Position numbers and translations under genes: made by a program
Assembly: GCA_942493325.1 (NCBI GenBank)
Contig: OW818689.1
Coordinates: 1,426,001-1,490,000, forward strand
DNA from: JAAFHB01 sp942493325
GTDB taxonomy: Bacteria; Bacteroidota; Bacteroidia; Bacteroidales; Prolixibacteraceae
Direction of reading: 5' to 3'
DNA: 64,000 bases
Notes under the pieces: model-generated
Seen by the model: only the letters and a program-made list of their open reading frames with translations
What the model was told of the DNA's origin: nothing
The model's database searches: none
Shown: positions 16,845 to 25,403 of the stretch, piece by piece
How positions within the stretch are numbered: position 1 is the stretch's first letter
Layout of the letters: every line of letters starts with the position of its first letter

Positions 16845-18353
16845 ATGAAAAAAGAGGCTATCAGTGATTGGACAAAAAGTATAATTGTCCAGAATGAAAT
16901 TGATAAATATCTGATTAAGGGTAAGGATTTTATCAATGAAGCAGACATTTTTGACCGTCTCGGAAAAAATATTAATCCTGAGATTAAACTGATTCGTGAT
17001 ATTCTTCAAAAATCACTGTCCGTTAAAACCCTGGCTCCTGACGAGACAGCAGCGTTACTTAACGTCACCTCACCCGAAATCTGGGAAGAGATTTTTCAAA
17101 CAGCACTTGAAGTCAAAAAAAAGGTATACGACAACAGGATCGTCTTTTTTGCACCGCTATATTGCTCAAATCTTTGCGTAAACAATTGTGCCTATTGCGG
17201 ATTCCGGGTGGCCAATGTACGCGAAGTTCGCCGCATTCTTACACTTGACGAAATCAGGAGAGAAACGAGCTCTGTTTTAAATGAAGGACACAAACGACTG
17301 ATTCTGGTTTTTGGAGAGCATCAGCAGTCGGATATCGATTACATAGCCGAAGCCGTTAAAGCGGTATACAGTGTTGAAGAAGCTGCACCCGTATCGGGTC
17401 GTCCATCCTCAATCAGACGGGTCAATATCAATGCCGCCCCAATGTCGGCCGCAAAGCTGGAGCTGCTAAAAAAGGCAGGCATTGGAACCTACCAGGTATT
17501 TCAGGAGACCTATCATCATGATACATATGAGGCCGTACACCCGGCAACTACATTAAAAGGCAATTACAGGTGGAGACTCTATGCTCTTCACCGGGCTATC
17601 GATGCCGGGGTCGATGATGTGGCAATTGGTGCATTATTCGGTTTATATGACTGGCGTTTCGAGGTTATGGGAATGCTGTATCATACACTGGACCTGGAAA
17701 GGCAATTTGGCATTGGTCCGCACACGCTTTCGTTTCCCCGCCTTACCCCTGCATCAGGATCTCCCCTTAGTTCCGATTCGACCCATCGTGTTTCGGACAC
17801 CGATTTCAAAAAACTGGTGGCTGTATTGCGCCTTTCGGTCCCAACAGCAGGAATGATCGTTACAGCCCGGGAAAAAGCTGAAATCAAAAGAGAAGTCTTT
17901 CAACTTGGATGTACCCAGACCGATGCCTCAACCCGCATTGGAATCGGGGCTTACAGCGATCAGAAAACAGAGGCTGACCTTGATAAAAAACAATTCACCA
18001 TAGGTGATCCGCGCGACCTTGATGATGTTATTCGGGAGGTTGCAAAGCTGGGGTATATTTCCTCGTTCTGCACGGCTGGTTACCGGTGTGGGCGGACAGG
18101 GGGAACGATCATGGGACTGCTAAGTCAGTGTGTGGAGGCGAAATACTGCAAACTTAATGCTGTCCTTACCTTTCGCGAATACCTTAGTGATTATGCCTCG
18201 GCCGACACCCGCGAAATCGGAGAACGTTTAATTCTTAAAGAAATCCGTGAAATTGAGTCGATGGACTATTTCAGAAACAAACCGCATCTATTACAAAAAT
18301 TCCGCAGTGATTACAGTGAAATTTTAAGCGGGAAAAGAGACATATATCTTTGA
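16845..18353 (+). CDS. hydG: HydG-type radical SAM maturase (variant C-terminal cluster)
   Basis: The 502-residue protein matches HydG, which cleaves tyrosine to make the CO/CN ligands of the [FeFe]-hydrogenase H-cluster. The radical SAM motif is C111-x3-C115-x2-C118 (CVNNCAYC). HydG's length and C-terminal extension separate it from ThiH. Canonical HydG has CX2CX22C in that extension. Here C409 and C435 keep the outer spacing, but position 412 is Gly and a cysteine appears at 415 (CTAGYRCGRTG). No hydA, hydE or hydF lies in the window. The next gene, a GH97 glycosidase, follows closely on the same strand. A specialised HydG paralogue with another role is possible. Confidence 0.85.
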   Translation: MKKEAISDWTKSIIVQNEIDKYLIKGKDFINEADIFDRLGKNINPEIKLIRDILQKSLSVKTLAPDETAALLNVTSPEIWEEIFQTALEVKKKVYDNRIVFFAPLYCSNLCVNNCAYCGFRVANVREVRRILTLDEIRRETSSVLNEGHKRLILVFGEHQQSDIDYIAEAVKAVYSVEEAAPVSGRPSSIRRVNINAAPMSAAKLELLKKAGIGTYQVFQETYHHDTYEAVHPATTLKGNYRWRLYALHRAIDAGVDDVAIGALFGLYDWRFEVMGMLYHTLDLERQFGIGPHTLSFPRLTPASGSPLSSDSTHRVSDTDFKKLVAVLRLSVPTAGMIVTAREKAEIKREVFQLGCTQTDASTRIGIGAYSDQKTEADLDKKQFTIGDPRDLDDVIREVAKLGYISSFCTAGYRCGRTGGTIMGLLSQCVEAKYCKLNAVLTFREYLSDYASADTREIGERLILKEIREIESMDYFRNKPHLLQKFRSDYSEILSGKRDIYL

Positions 18354-18397
18354 ATTTTAAATCATATTCATCAATTTATAACCAAACAACCAGTTTC

Positions 18398-20338
18398 ATG
18401 AATTTAAACCATTTAGGACTAAGTCTATCATTTGTGTTTCTTGCTTCACTATGTCCGGCCCAGGATTACAAGGTGTTATCACCGGATAAAAAAATCAGTA
18501 TCACCATTAAAAATGCGGATAATCTGAACTATTCTGTCACGTTTAACGGGAAACCTGTGATCGGTGAGTCGGCGCTTGGATTTGAATTCAAAGCGGAACC
18601 ATCCATGAATAAGGATTTTTCGGTAATTAATAAACAGGAACAACTCATCAACGAAACATGGAAACCGGCAGTCCGGTCAAAGCATGCGGAGGTTGTCAAT
18701 CACTGCAGCGAATTGAAACTGATGCTCAGGGAAAAAGCGGGACTTATGCGCCAGATGGAACTCTGCTTTCGTGCCTATAACGATGGAATCGCGTTTCGTA
18801 CCAAACTGTTCAGAAGTGCTAAAAATGGTCACCGGCAGATTACAAAAGAGCTGACAACCTTTTCAATTCCGGGTAACCCAAAAGCATGGGTAGTGGAATA
18901 CGGGAACTATTCCAGCTCACAGGAATCGGAGTTTTTCGAACGGCCATTAAGTTATGTCGCCGATTCAACGATTGCAGGAATGCCGTTTCTTATGGATTAC
19001 GGCGACAAATGCTGGATAGCCATCACAGAAGCCGAACTCGATAACTACCCCGCCTTTTACATCGGGACCAGCGGAAAACAGAATGTTCTTACCACCAAAC
19101 TTGTTCCCTTACCGGGTGAACAGGAAGCAGGTGTAAAAGTCAGGTTCGATGACGAGGTATATACGCCATGGAGGGTAGTGATGATCGGTGATACACCCGG
19201 CAAACTGATTGAATCGGAAATTATCCAGAACCTGAATCCGCCATGTGCAATTCCCGATCCGTCATGGATCAGGCCGGGGATGTGCGCATGGGACCATTGG
19301 TGGAGTGGAGAAGTCAAAATGGAGATGCCCGTAATAAAGCAGTATATAGATTTTGCATCGCAGATGGGATGGCCTTATATGCTGGTTGACTGGCAATGGT
19401 ATGGTAAGTTTAATACCCCCGAAGCGGATATTACCAAATGGGCAGCACAGATTGATATGCCTGAAATTATCAGTTACGCCCGATCGAAAAAAGTAAAGAT
19501 TTTCCTTTGGCTTTACAACAGTGACGTTAATCGCAATTCTGCCTTCAAAAAGGCCTTCCCGATATATAAGGATTGGGGTATTGCCGGCATAAAAATCGAT
19601 TTTATGGATCGTGATGACCAGGATATGGTGAACTGGTATCGCGACATCATCAAATGTGCCGCTGAAAACCGTCTTATGGTCGATTTTCACGGAGCGTATA
19701 AACCTGATGGAATTATCCGGACTTATCCCAATATGATTACACGCGAAGGGGTTATGGGTAACGAATATTACAAATTCTCCGGTAAGATGAGCCCGGAACA
19801 CAATGTTAAACTGGCATTTACTCGAATGCTTGCCGGGCAGATGGACTATACCCCCGGCGGATTCCTCAATGTAACCCGCGAACAATTTAAGCAGCAGACT
19901 CCGGCATTGGTTTGGAATACCAGGGCAGCCGAATTATCGAAGTTTGTGGTTTACGAAAGTCCGCTAACCGTGGTATGCGATCATCCCGATAATATACTGA
20001 ATCAGCCGGGTGCAGATTTTCTGAAAATTGTTCCGACCACCTGGGATGATATCCGGTTTATTGATGGCTATCCGGGTGAATTTGTGGCAATCGCCAAAAA
20101 AACCGGGAATGAATGGTTTATAGGCGTTATGAATAATAGTAAAGAGAGAGAAATCATCCTGAAACCTGACTTTTTATCGCCGGGCGAATACACAATGGAT
20201 ATCTGGGCCGATGCCAAAGATGCCAGCAAAGATCCTAAAAATCTGAAGGTCACTTCGCAAAAAATAAAATCAGGAGATCTTTTAAAAATCAAACTGGCAA
20301 ATAATGGCGGATGGGTAGCAAGGATTGCCGGTCTATAG
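18398..20338 (+). CDS. GH97 glycoside hydrolase, retaining alpha-galactosidase type
   Basis: I choose the ATG at 18398, which yields a signal peptide (MNLNHLGLSLSFVFLASLCPAQ), over a TTG at 18350 that overlaps hydG. The 646-residue precursor has the GH97 N-terminal beta-sandwich, then the TIM barrel: AWDHWWSGEV (297-306), YMLVDWQWYG, KIFLWLYNSDVNR, GIKIDFMDRDDQ (397-408) and TREGVMGNEY (448-457). An Asp at 401 and Glu at 450 fit the retaining branch (BtGH97b-like alpha-galactosidase), not SusB-type inverting alpha-glucosidases. It acts in the periplasm. Its stop codon is followed 7 bp later by a heptamer tract. Its closeness to hydG is unexpected functionally. Confidence 0.9.
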   Translation: MNLNHLGLSLSFVFLASLCPAQDYKVLSPDKKISITIKNADNLNYSVTFNGKPVIGESALGFEFKAEPSMNKDFSVINKQEQLINETWKPAVRSKHAEVVNHCSELKLMLREKAGLMRQMELCFRAYNDGIAFRTKLFRSAKNGHRQITKELTTFSIPGNPKAWVVEYGNYSSSQESEFFERPLSYVADSTIAGMPFLMDYGDKCWIAITEAELDNYPAFYIGTSGKQNVLTTKLVPLPGEQEAGVKVRFDDEVYTPWRVVMIGDTPGKLIESEIIQNLNPPCAIPDPSWIRPGMCAWDHWWSGEVKMEMPVIKQYIDFASQMGWPYMLVDWQWYGKFNTPEADITKWAAQIDMPEIISYARSKKVKIFLWLYNSDVNRNSAFKKAFPIYKDWGIAGIKIDFMDRDDQDMVNWYRDIIKCAAENRLMVDFHGAYKPDGIIRTYPNMITREGVMGNEYYKFSGKMSPEHNVKLAFTRMLAGQMDYTPGGFLNVTREQFKQQTPALVWNTRAAELSKFVVYESPLTVVCDHPDNILNQPGADFLKIVPTTWDDIRFIDGYPGEFVAIAKKTGNEWFIGVMNNSKEREIILKPDFLSPGEYTMDIWADAKDASKDPKNLKVTSQKIKSGDLLKIKLANNGGWVARIAGL

Positions 20339-20345
20339 CGAAATT

Positions 20346-20401
20346 CTGGCAGCTGGTGACTGGCAACTGGCAACTGGCAACTAGTGACTGGCAACTGGCA
20401 A
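20346..20401 (+). repeat. Heptamer array, 8 units of CTGGCAA
   Basis: Eight consecutive 7-bp units begin 7 bp after the GH97 stop codon: five exact CTGGCAA plus CTGGCAG, CTGGTGA and CTAGTGA. The orientation relative to the upstream gene is the same as for the array after the histidine kinase. Confidence 0.9.
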
Positions 20402-20464
20402 ATAGATGAATGACTGCAAAAATTAAATTTGTCTCAGTAAAAGCTAAATTATATTTGATAGTTA

Positions 20465-20492
20465 GCCAGTTGCAAGTCGCCAGTTGCCAGTC
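20465..20492 (-). repeat. Inverted heptamer tract, 4 units
   Basis: GCCAGTT, GCAAGTC, GCCAGTT, GCCAGTC run from 20465 to 20492. They are the reverse complement of the tract at 20346-20401, from which a 63-bp AT-rich spacer separates them. The two tracts can pair over roughly 28 bp. Confidence 0.8.
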
Positions 20493-20549
20493 GAAAACCA
20501 TAATAGAGCTATAAACGTAATTAAGCTATAAATCAGTAATGAATTCGAA

Positions 20550-21806
20550 ATGACTTTTGCCCGTGACCTACAATTCCGGAAATTCTGCGCATACGGTTTT
20601 TTGAAAAATCTTCTTTTTTTCGAACCGTTCCTAGTCCTGTTTCTGCTTGATGCCGGCCTGAGTTACACCAATATTGGATTTCTTATTGGATTTCAACTCA
20701 TCACACAAAATATCCTGGAAATTCCTGCCGGAATCCTGGCCGATTCGATGGGACGGCGACGCACAATGATGACCTCCTTCGGCTTTTATATTATTGCCTT
20801 TATTCTGTTCTTCATCAGCTATCGTTTCGCAGGTTTTGCTTCGGCTATGTTTTTATTTGCACTGGGTGAAGCCTTTAGGACAGGTACACACAAGGCGATG
20901 ATTTTCGACTATTTAAAAGCCAACGGCTGGCAATCGGAAAAAGTGGCGTATTACGGTATCACAAGAGCCTGGTCACAAAGGGGTTCGGCTATTTCCTCAT
21001 TACTTGCGGCATTTTTCGTAATTGTGACACACAATTACAGGATGATCTTTATTATTTCAGTCATACCTTATCTGGCAGATTTCATTTTGGTTTCAACCTA
21101 TCCCAGGTTGCTCGACGGATCGAAGTCAGGTTTTCACCTGGCCGAAATAAAGGTGAATTATCTGAAAAATATCAGGGAGTTTTTCTTTTCTTTCAAAAAG
21201 CCCGGATTGCTTAAAACGACCATCAGCAATTCGGTCTATTCGGGATATTATAAGTCGGTGAAGGATTTTCTTCAGCCCGTCCTCGCGGCTCTGGCGCTTG
21301 GCATGCCTGTGATGACCGGCTATTCGGACGAACAACGAAGTGCCCTGGTAGTGGGAATCGTATATTTCTTTATCTACCAGGCCACCAGTTATGCATCGCG
21401 AAAATCTTCGTCGTTTTCGAAGCACACAAAAAATCTCCGGCAGGCACTCTGGCTTTCGCTGCTGGCTGGCCTTTTAGCGGGGATAATCAGCGGAATTACT
21501 TATTATGCGGGTTACCCTGCAATTGCAGTCGCGTTTTATATTATCATCTACCTGATCGAAAATCTCCGGAAGCCAATTGCAATCAGTGAAACAGCCAATC
21601 AACTCGATTCGGACATTATGGCTACTGTGCTATCCACTGCATCGCAGTTTGAAACTATTTTTGCGGCCATTTTATCGGCAATGCTCGGAATTTTTGCCGA
21701 CCTTTTCGGACTCGGAATTGCCATTGCGTCGGTTTCCTTTGTTGTATTGATCCTGGCGCCGCTGTATAGTTTGAATTCTTTGGGTAAAGGTCATCTGTCA
21801 ACCTGA
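20550..21806 (+). CDS. MFS transporter
   Basis: The 418-residue protein is hydrophobic throughout with about 12 predicted membrane helices. It carries the MFS loop 2-3 signature GILADSMGRRRTMM near residues 62-75. The cytoplasmic central loop lies near 185-235 (IREFFFSFKKPGLLKT). The substrate is not identifiable from sequence. The neighbours (GH97 before; Crp/Fnr regulator, oxidoreductase and epimerase after) suggest a sugar or sugar derivative, but this is only context. The next gene starts 21 bp after the stop, so the two are probably co-transcribed. Confidence 0.9.
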   Translation: MTFARDLQFRKFCAYGFLKNLLFFEPFLVLFLLDAGLSYTNIGFLIGFQLITQNILEIPAGILADSMGRRRTMMTSFGFYIIAFILFFISYRFAGFASAMFLFALGEAFRTGTHKAMIFDYLKANGWQSEKVAYYGITRAWSQRGSAISSLLAAFFVIVTHNYRMIFIISVIPYLADFILVSTYPRLLDGSKSGFHLAEIKVNYLKNIREFFFSFKKPGLLKTTISNSVYSGYYKSVKDFLQPVLAALALGMPVMTGYSDEQRSALVVGIVYFFIYQATSYASRKSSSFSKHTKNLRQALWLSLLAGLLAGIISGITYYAGYPAIAVAFYIIIYLIENLRKPIAISETANQLDSDIMATVLSTASQFETIFAAILSAMLGIFADLFGLGIAIASVSFVVLILAPLYSLNSLGKGHLST

Positions 21807-21827
21807 ATATCTTAATAATTTTAAAAA

Positions 21828-22490
21828 ATGGATCAAAAAAATAACACCGGATTTGATGACAGCATTGTTGAGAAACGATTTCCGTGGTTCGAACCGGAAC
21901 TTCGCCGGGCGATTAGTGTGGCAGGAAAATTAACCGAGATCGGCGAAGGAGCGGAAATGATCCGTGAAGGACAATACATCAAATCATTCCCCCTGTTGCT
22001 CGAAGGTGTAGTCAGGGTTTGCCGGATGGATGAAGAGGGTCGTGAACTGTTACTTTACTACCTGCATCCGGGTGAGGTTTGTGCTATGGCATTAACCTGT
22101 TGCATGGGTCACACGAAGAGCAACATCAGGGCTGTAGCCGAAACGAAGGTAACCCAGATTCAGGTTCCGGTTTCCTGTCTCGATCAGTGGCTCGTGCAGT
22201 TTAAATCATGGAAAGAGTTCATCATGTATTCTTACCGTAAAAGATTTGACGAACTGCTTGAAACAATTGACAGCATCGCCTTCAAAAATATGGATGACCG
22301 GCTGATTAAATTTTTTGCCGATCGTTACCGGACCACAGGATCCACTATTTACAATGGCACACACCAGGAGATTGCCTTAATGCTAAATACTTCGCGTGAA
22401 GTCGTATCACGGCTGCTGAAAAAACTGGAAAACCATCAGAAAATAATAATCTCAAGGAATAAAATCGACTACACATCGCTGGTTTCATGA
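21828..22490 (+). CDS. Crp/Fnr-family transcriptional regulator
   Basis: The 220-residue protein has an N-terminal cyclic-nucleotide-binding-like beta-roll (about 20-130: IREGQYIKSFPLLLEGVVRVCRMDEEGRELLLYYLHPGE). A winged HTH follows, with recognition region HQEIALMLNTSREVVSRLLKKLE near 180-202. A CAMALTCCMGH segment is typical of a Bacteroidota Crp/Fnr subgroup; the FNR four-cysteine N-terminus is absent. The effector and targets are unknown. It directly follows the MFS gene and may control it or the Gfo/Idh/MocA operon, whose strong promoter lies just downstream. Confidence 0.93.
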   Translation: MDQKNNTGFDDSIVEKRFPWFEPELRRAISVAGKLTEIGEGAEMIREGQYIKSFPLLLEGVVRVCRMDEEGRELLLYYLHPGEVCAMALTCCMGHTKSNIRAVAETKVTQIQVPVSCLDQWLVQFKSWKEFIMYSYRKRFDELLETIDSIAFKNMDDRLIKFFADRYRTTGSTIYNGTHQEIALMLNTSREVVSRLLKKLENHQKIIISRNKIDYTSLVS

Positions 22491-22527
22491 TATGAAATGC
22501 ATTCGCGTAATAATTTTCTTAAATCAC

Positions 22528-22558
22528 TTTGACTTAAGGTTGTTTAACTCTATTTTTG
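22528..22558 (+). promoter_or_regulatory. Promoter of the Gfo/Idh/MocA-epimerase operon
   Basis: This is a full consensus Bacteroidota promoter: TTTG at 22528-22531, a 19-bp spacer, and TATTTTTG at 22551-22558. It ends 28 bp before the start codon at 22587. Confidence 0.75.
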
Positions 22559-22586
22559 ATTAGAAAATTCTGAATATCCTAAATTT

Positions 22587-24176
22587 ATGAAAAAAGAAAC
22601 AATGAAACAAAAGGAACCTGTCAGCGAACCTGAACATAAAAAACAGGCCCACCTTGGAAACCTTCAGGTCGACAGAAGAAATTTTGTAGGGATAATAGCA
22701 ACATCCGCCGCGGCGTTGACTATCGTACCGCGTCATGTACTGGGCGGAACGGGATATGTTGCCCCCAGCGACAAGACAACACTCGCCTATATTGGTGTGG
22801 GCACACAGGGAACCAGGGAATTACTGCCGTTGCTTGACATTCCTGAGTTACAAATTATTGCAGTTTGCGATCCGCAAAAACTGGCGACAGGTTATTTTGA
22901 CTGGGGAAAAACCGGGTTACGGGATGAGATCCGAAAAAAACTTCAAAATCCAGGTTGGAATTCAGGAGGTGATAATACCATCCCGGGAGGTCTCGAAAAT
23001 GGAAAGGGAATTGTAGATGAGTATTACCGGAAATTTCGCGCAGAACAGAAGTTTAACGGCTGTAACGCGTATGCTGATTTCAGGGAATTGTTCGAAAAAG
23101 AGAAAGACCTTGATGCTGTAAAAGTAATGACGCCCGATCACCTGCATGGGCTGATCGCGATGGCCGCAATAAAAAGAGGAAAGCACATATCCATGCACAA
23201 ACCATTGTCCAACAGACTACTCGAAGGACGCAAGGTGGTTGATACGGCACTGAATAATCCAAAGGTTACGACGCACCTGATTCCCTGGGATTCCAATGGG
23301 TCGATGGATCAGGTGATGAAATGGATCAATGAAGGATCTATTGGTACGCTCCGGGAGGTTCACAACTGGTCGAACAGACCTGTTTGGCCGCAATACCCTA
23401 CCCTGCCGACCGATACTCCGGCAATACCTAAAGATTTCAATTGGGATTTATGGTTAGGGCCTGAAGCCTATCGTCCTTACCACCCCCAGTACACAAACAT
23501 GGTTTTCAGGGGATGGTATGATTTTGGAGGTGGATCGATGGCTGATATGGGGCACTATAGTTTATGGACCGTATTTAAGGCACTTGATCTGGGTTCCCCG
23601 ACCGTTATCGAGCCAAATCTAAGCCATGTATGTGGTCTTCGTGACTCCACGGCCTTCCAGGTAAAAAATGATTTCTCCTTCCCCATGGCATGTTCGGTAA
23701 GGTTTAAATATCCGGCAAAAGGAGCGCGGCCCGCTGTTGACCTGTGCTGGTACGACGGAGGAATGCGGCCCGCTGTCCCGGCTGAACTTTTTGAAGAAAA
23801 CAAGGAATTACCGGCTGAAGGGATGATGTTCGTGGGCGATAAAGGCAAAATACTCGCCGGATTTCACGTCGATAATCCAAGATTGATCCCTGAAAAAAGG
23901 ATGAAAGCAATTGAGACTTCACAGCCAGGTATCATACCCGACAGAACGAAAGGATTTAAATTATTTCTGGAAGCCTGCCGGAGCGGTAAACAATGCCCGG
24001 GAAGTTTCACCGAAGCGATGCCAATCACTGAAGCTGTAAATCTGTACGCTGTTGCTTTAAGAAGCGGTCGTCTCCTGAAATATGACGGAAAGGGTATGAA
24101 AATCACAAACCTTCCCGATGTCAACAAGTATTTATCGCGCGAATATCGTTCCGGATGGAATCCCGATACCATTTAA
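22587..24176 (+). CDS. Tat-exported Gfo/Idh/MocA-family oxidoreductase
   Basis: The 529-residue protein has a twin-arginine-type leader (VDRRNFVGIIATSAAALTIVP) after an unusually long, charged N-region. The first Met may be wrong; a second ATG lies 15 bp on. A Rossmann domain follows (TLAYIGVGTQGTRELLP), then VMTPDHLHGLIAMAAIKRGKHISMHKPLSNRL, which carries the family's conserved Lys-Pro catalytic pair (HKP). The family oxidises or reduces sugars using a bound NAD(P). Exported members in Bacteroidota often act on 3-keto or related glycosides in the periplasm. A sugar epimerase/isomerase gene follows 16 bp later, supporting a joint pathway; the substrate is unknown. Confidence 0.92.
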   Translation: MKKETMKQKEPVSEPEHKKQAHLGNLQVDRRNFVGIIATSAAALTIVPRHVLGGTGYVAPSDKTTLAYIGVGTQGTRELLPLLDIPELQIIAVCDPQKLATGYFDWGKTGLRDEIRKKLQNPGWNSGGDNTIPGGLENGKGIVDEYYRKFRAEQKFNGCNAYADFRELFEKEKDLDAVKVMTPDHLHGLIAMAAIKRGKHISMHKPLSNRLLEGRKVVDTALNNPKVTTHLIPWDSNGSMDQVMKWINEGSIGTLREVHNWSNRPVWPQYPTLPTDTPAIPKDFNWDLWLGPEAYRPYHPQYTNMVFRGWYDFGGGSMADMGHYSLWTVFKALDLGSPTVIEPNLSHVCGLRDSTAFQVKNDFSFPMACSVRFKYPAKGARPAVDLCWYDGGMRPAVPAELFEENKELPAEGMMFVGDKGKILAGFHVDNPRLIPEKRMKAIETSQPGIIPDRTKGFKLFLEACRSGKQCPGSFTEAMPITEAVNLYAVALRSGRLLKYDGKGMKITNLPDVNKYLSREYRSGWNPDTI

Positions 24177-24192
24177 CTACAAAAATAAAGCT

Positions 24193-25056
24193 ATGAAAAC
24201 CATCAACAGACGGCAATTTATCGGTAAAAGCATGCTGGGACTGGGCTCTGCACTTCTGACACAAATCCCGATTGAAGGACGTTCTGAAACAATTAAACCG
24301 GTGAAATATCCACTGGGATTCCAGGTTTATACCATTCGGGAAATGCTGGTGAAAGATTTCCCGGGCACGTTGAAAATGATGGCTGATCTTGGTTACCAGG
24401 GAGTCGAAATGTGTTCTCCATCGGGATATATCTCTTCAGGATTTGAGCCATTGGTTAGAATGAATCCATCAGATATGAAAAAGATTATTTCAGATTCAGG
24501 ACTTTCGTGCAAAAGCTCGCATTTCACCTTTGGGGAACTAAAAAATAACTTTGACGACCGTCTTGAATTTGCTCATAAGTTAGGTCTGAGCCAGATGATC
24601 TGTTCAAGTTTCGGGCTTCCAAAACAAGCCAAAATGAGTGACTGGTTAAAAGCGGCAGATCAACTGAATGAAATTGGTTTGAAAACAAAAAAAGCAGGCA
24701 TACAGGCAGGGTTTCATAATCATCATACCGAATTCGAAAAAACAGATGGTGAACTGATCTATGATTCACTACTCAAACAATTTGATCCGGAATTAATTAA
24801 AATGCAATTCCAGGTGGCTGTTATCAATATCGGTTATAAGGCATCCACCTATTTTTTGAAATATCCGGGCCGGTTTATCTCTGCACACCTGGCAGACTGG
24901 TCATCGGCTGATAATACACAAGTTCCGGTTGGAAAAGGAATAGTTAACTGGCGCGAATTTTATGAAGCCGCACAAACCGGAGGTGTTAAGAATTTCTATG
25001 TCGAGATGGATATGGACAAGTTTAAAGATAGTGTTGAATACGTGAATACTTTATAA
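24193..25056 (+). CDS. Exported sugar phosphate isomerase/epimerase-like TIM-barrel protein
   Basis: I place the start at ATG 24193, which gives a Tat-like leader (NRRQFIGKSMLGLGSALL) and no overlap with the previous gene. The 287-residue protein is a xylose-isomerase-like TIM barrel. It shows LGFQVYTIREMLVKDFPGTLKMMADLGYQGVEM at the first strands, GFHNHHTEFEK (metal-binding His region) and a C-terminal VPVGKGIVNWREFYEAAQTGG. Several metal-binding family members isomerise or epimerise sugars, and recent work links some to 3-keto-glycoside breakdown together with Gfo/Idh/MocA enzymes. The genetic coupling here supports that kind of role. A terminator follows. Confidence 0.9.
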   Translation: MKTINRRQFIGKSMLGLGSALLTQIPIEGRSETIKPVKYPLGFQVYTIREMLVKDFPGTLKMMADLGYQGVEMCSPSGYISSGFEPLVRMNPSDMKKIISDSGLSCKSSHFTFGELKNNFDDRLEFAHKLGLSQMICSSFGLPKQAKMSDWLKAADQLNEIGLKTKKAGIQAGFHNHHTEFEKTDGELIYDSLLKQFDPELIKMQFQVAVINIGYKASTYFLKYPGRFISAHLADWSSADNTQVPVGKGIVNWREFYEAAQTGGVKNFYVEMDMDKFKDSVEYVNTL

Positions 25057-25105
25057 TTGTCTTGAACATTTCATAAACTGAACTGAACCGTTAGGGTGAA
25101 CTCAG

Positions 25106-25149
25106 AAAATGCCGGTTGTGTGACAAAAGTTACTGACCGGCATTTTTTG
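25106..25149 (+). terminator. Terminator of the oxidoreductase-epimerase operon
   Basis: AAAATGCCGG (25106-25115) pairs perfectly with CCGGCATTTT (25137-25146), and a T-run runs through the end of the stem. The loop is 21 nt. Confidence 0.8.
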
Positions 25150-25181
25150 TTTCTGTTAATTTGCACTTAAAATAGAGTAAT

Positions 25182-25403
25182 ATGATGGAATATTTAATCA
25201 AATACCGGCTAAAAATAATTTTTATCACTTTAGGAGCGATAGCCGGCTTTCTGTACTGGCGACTTATAGGCTGTACAACAGGCTCATGCCCGATAACTTC
25301 ACACTGGTTTACGAGTACTGCCTACGGGATGTTGTTTGGCTGGCTGATCAGCGATTTATTCAAAACCAAAGTTAAAAACGAAATTAAGGATGAAAATCAA
25401 TAA
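25182..25403 (+). CDS. DUF6132-like small membrane protein
   Basis: The 73-residue protein has two hydrophobic segments (about 9-29 and 42-60) around a short CTTGSCP loop. A charged C-terminus (KTKVKNEIKDENQ) follows. It fits the small DUF6132 membrane family of Bacteroidota. Its last 14 bases overlap the start of the thioredoxin lipoprotein gene, so translation is probably coupled. The loop cysteine pair could be a redox partner for that thioredoxin, which is inference. Confidence 0.8.
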   Translation: MMEYLIKYRLKIIFITLGAIAGFLYWRLIGCTTGSCPITSHWFTSTAYGMLFGWLISDLFKTKVKNEIKDENQ

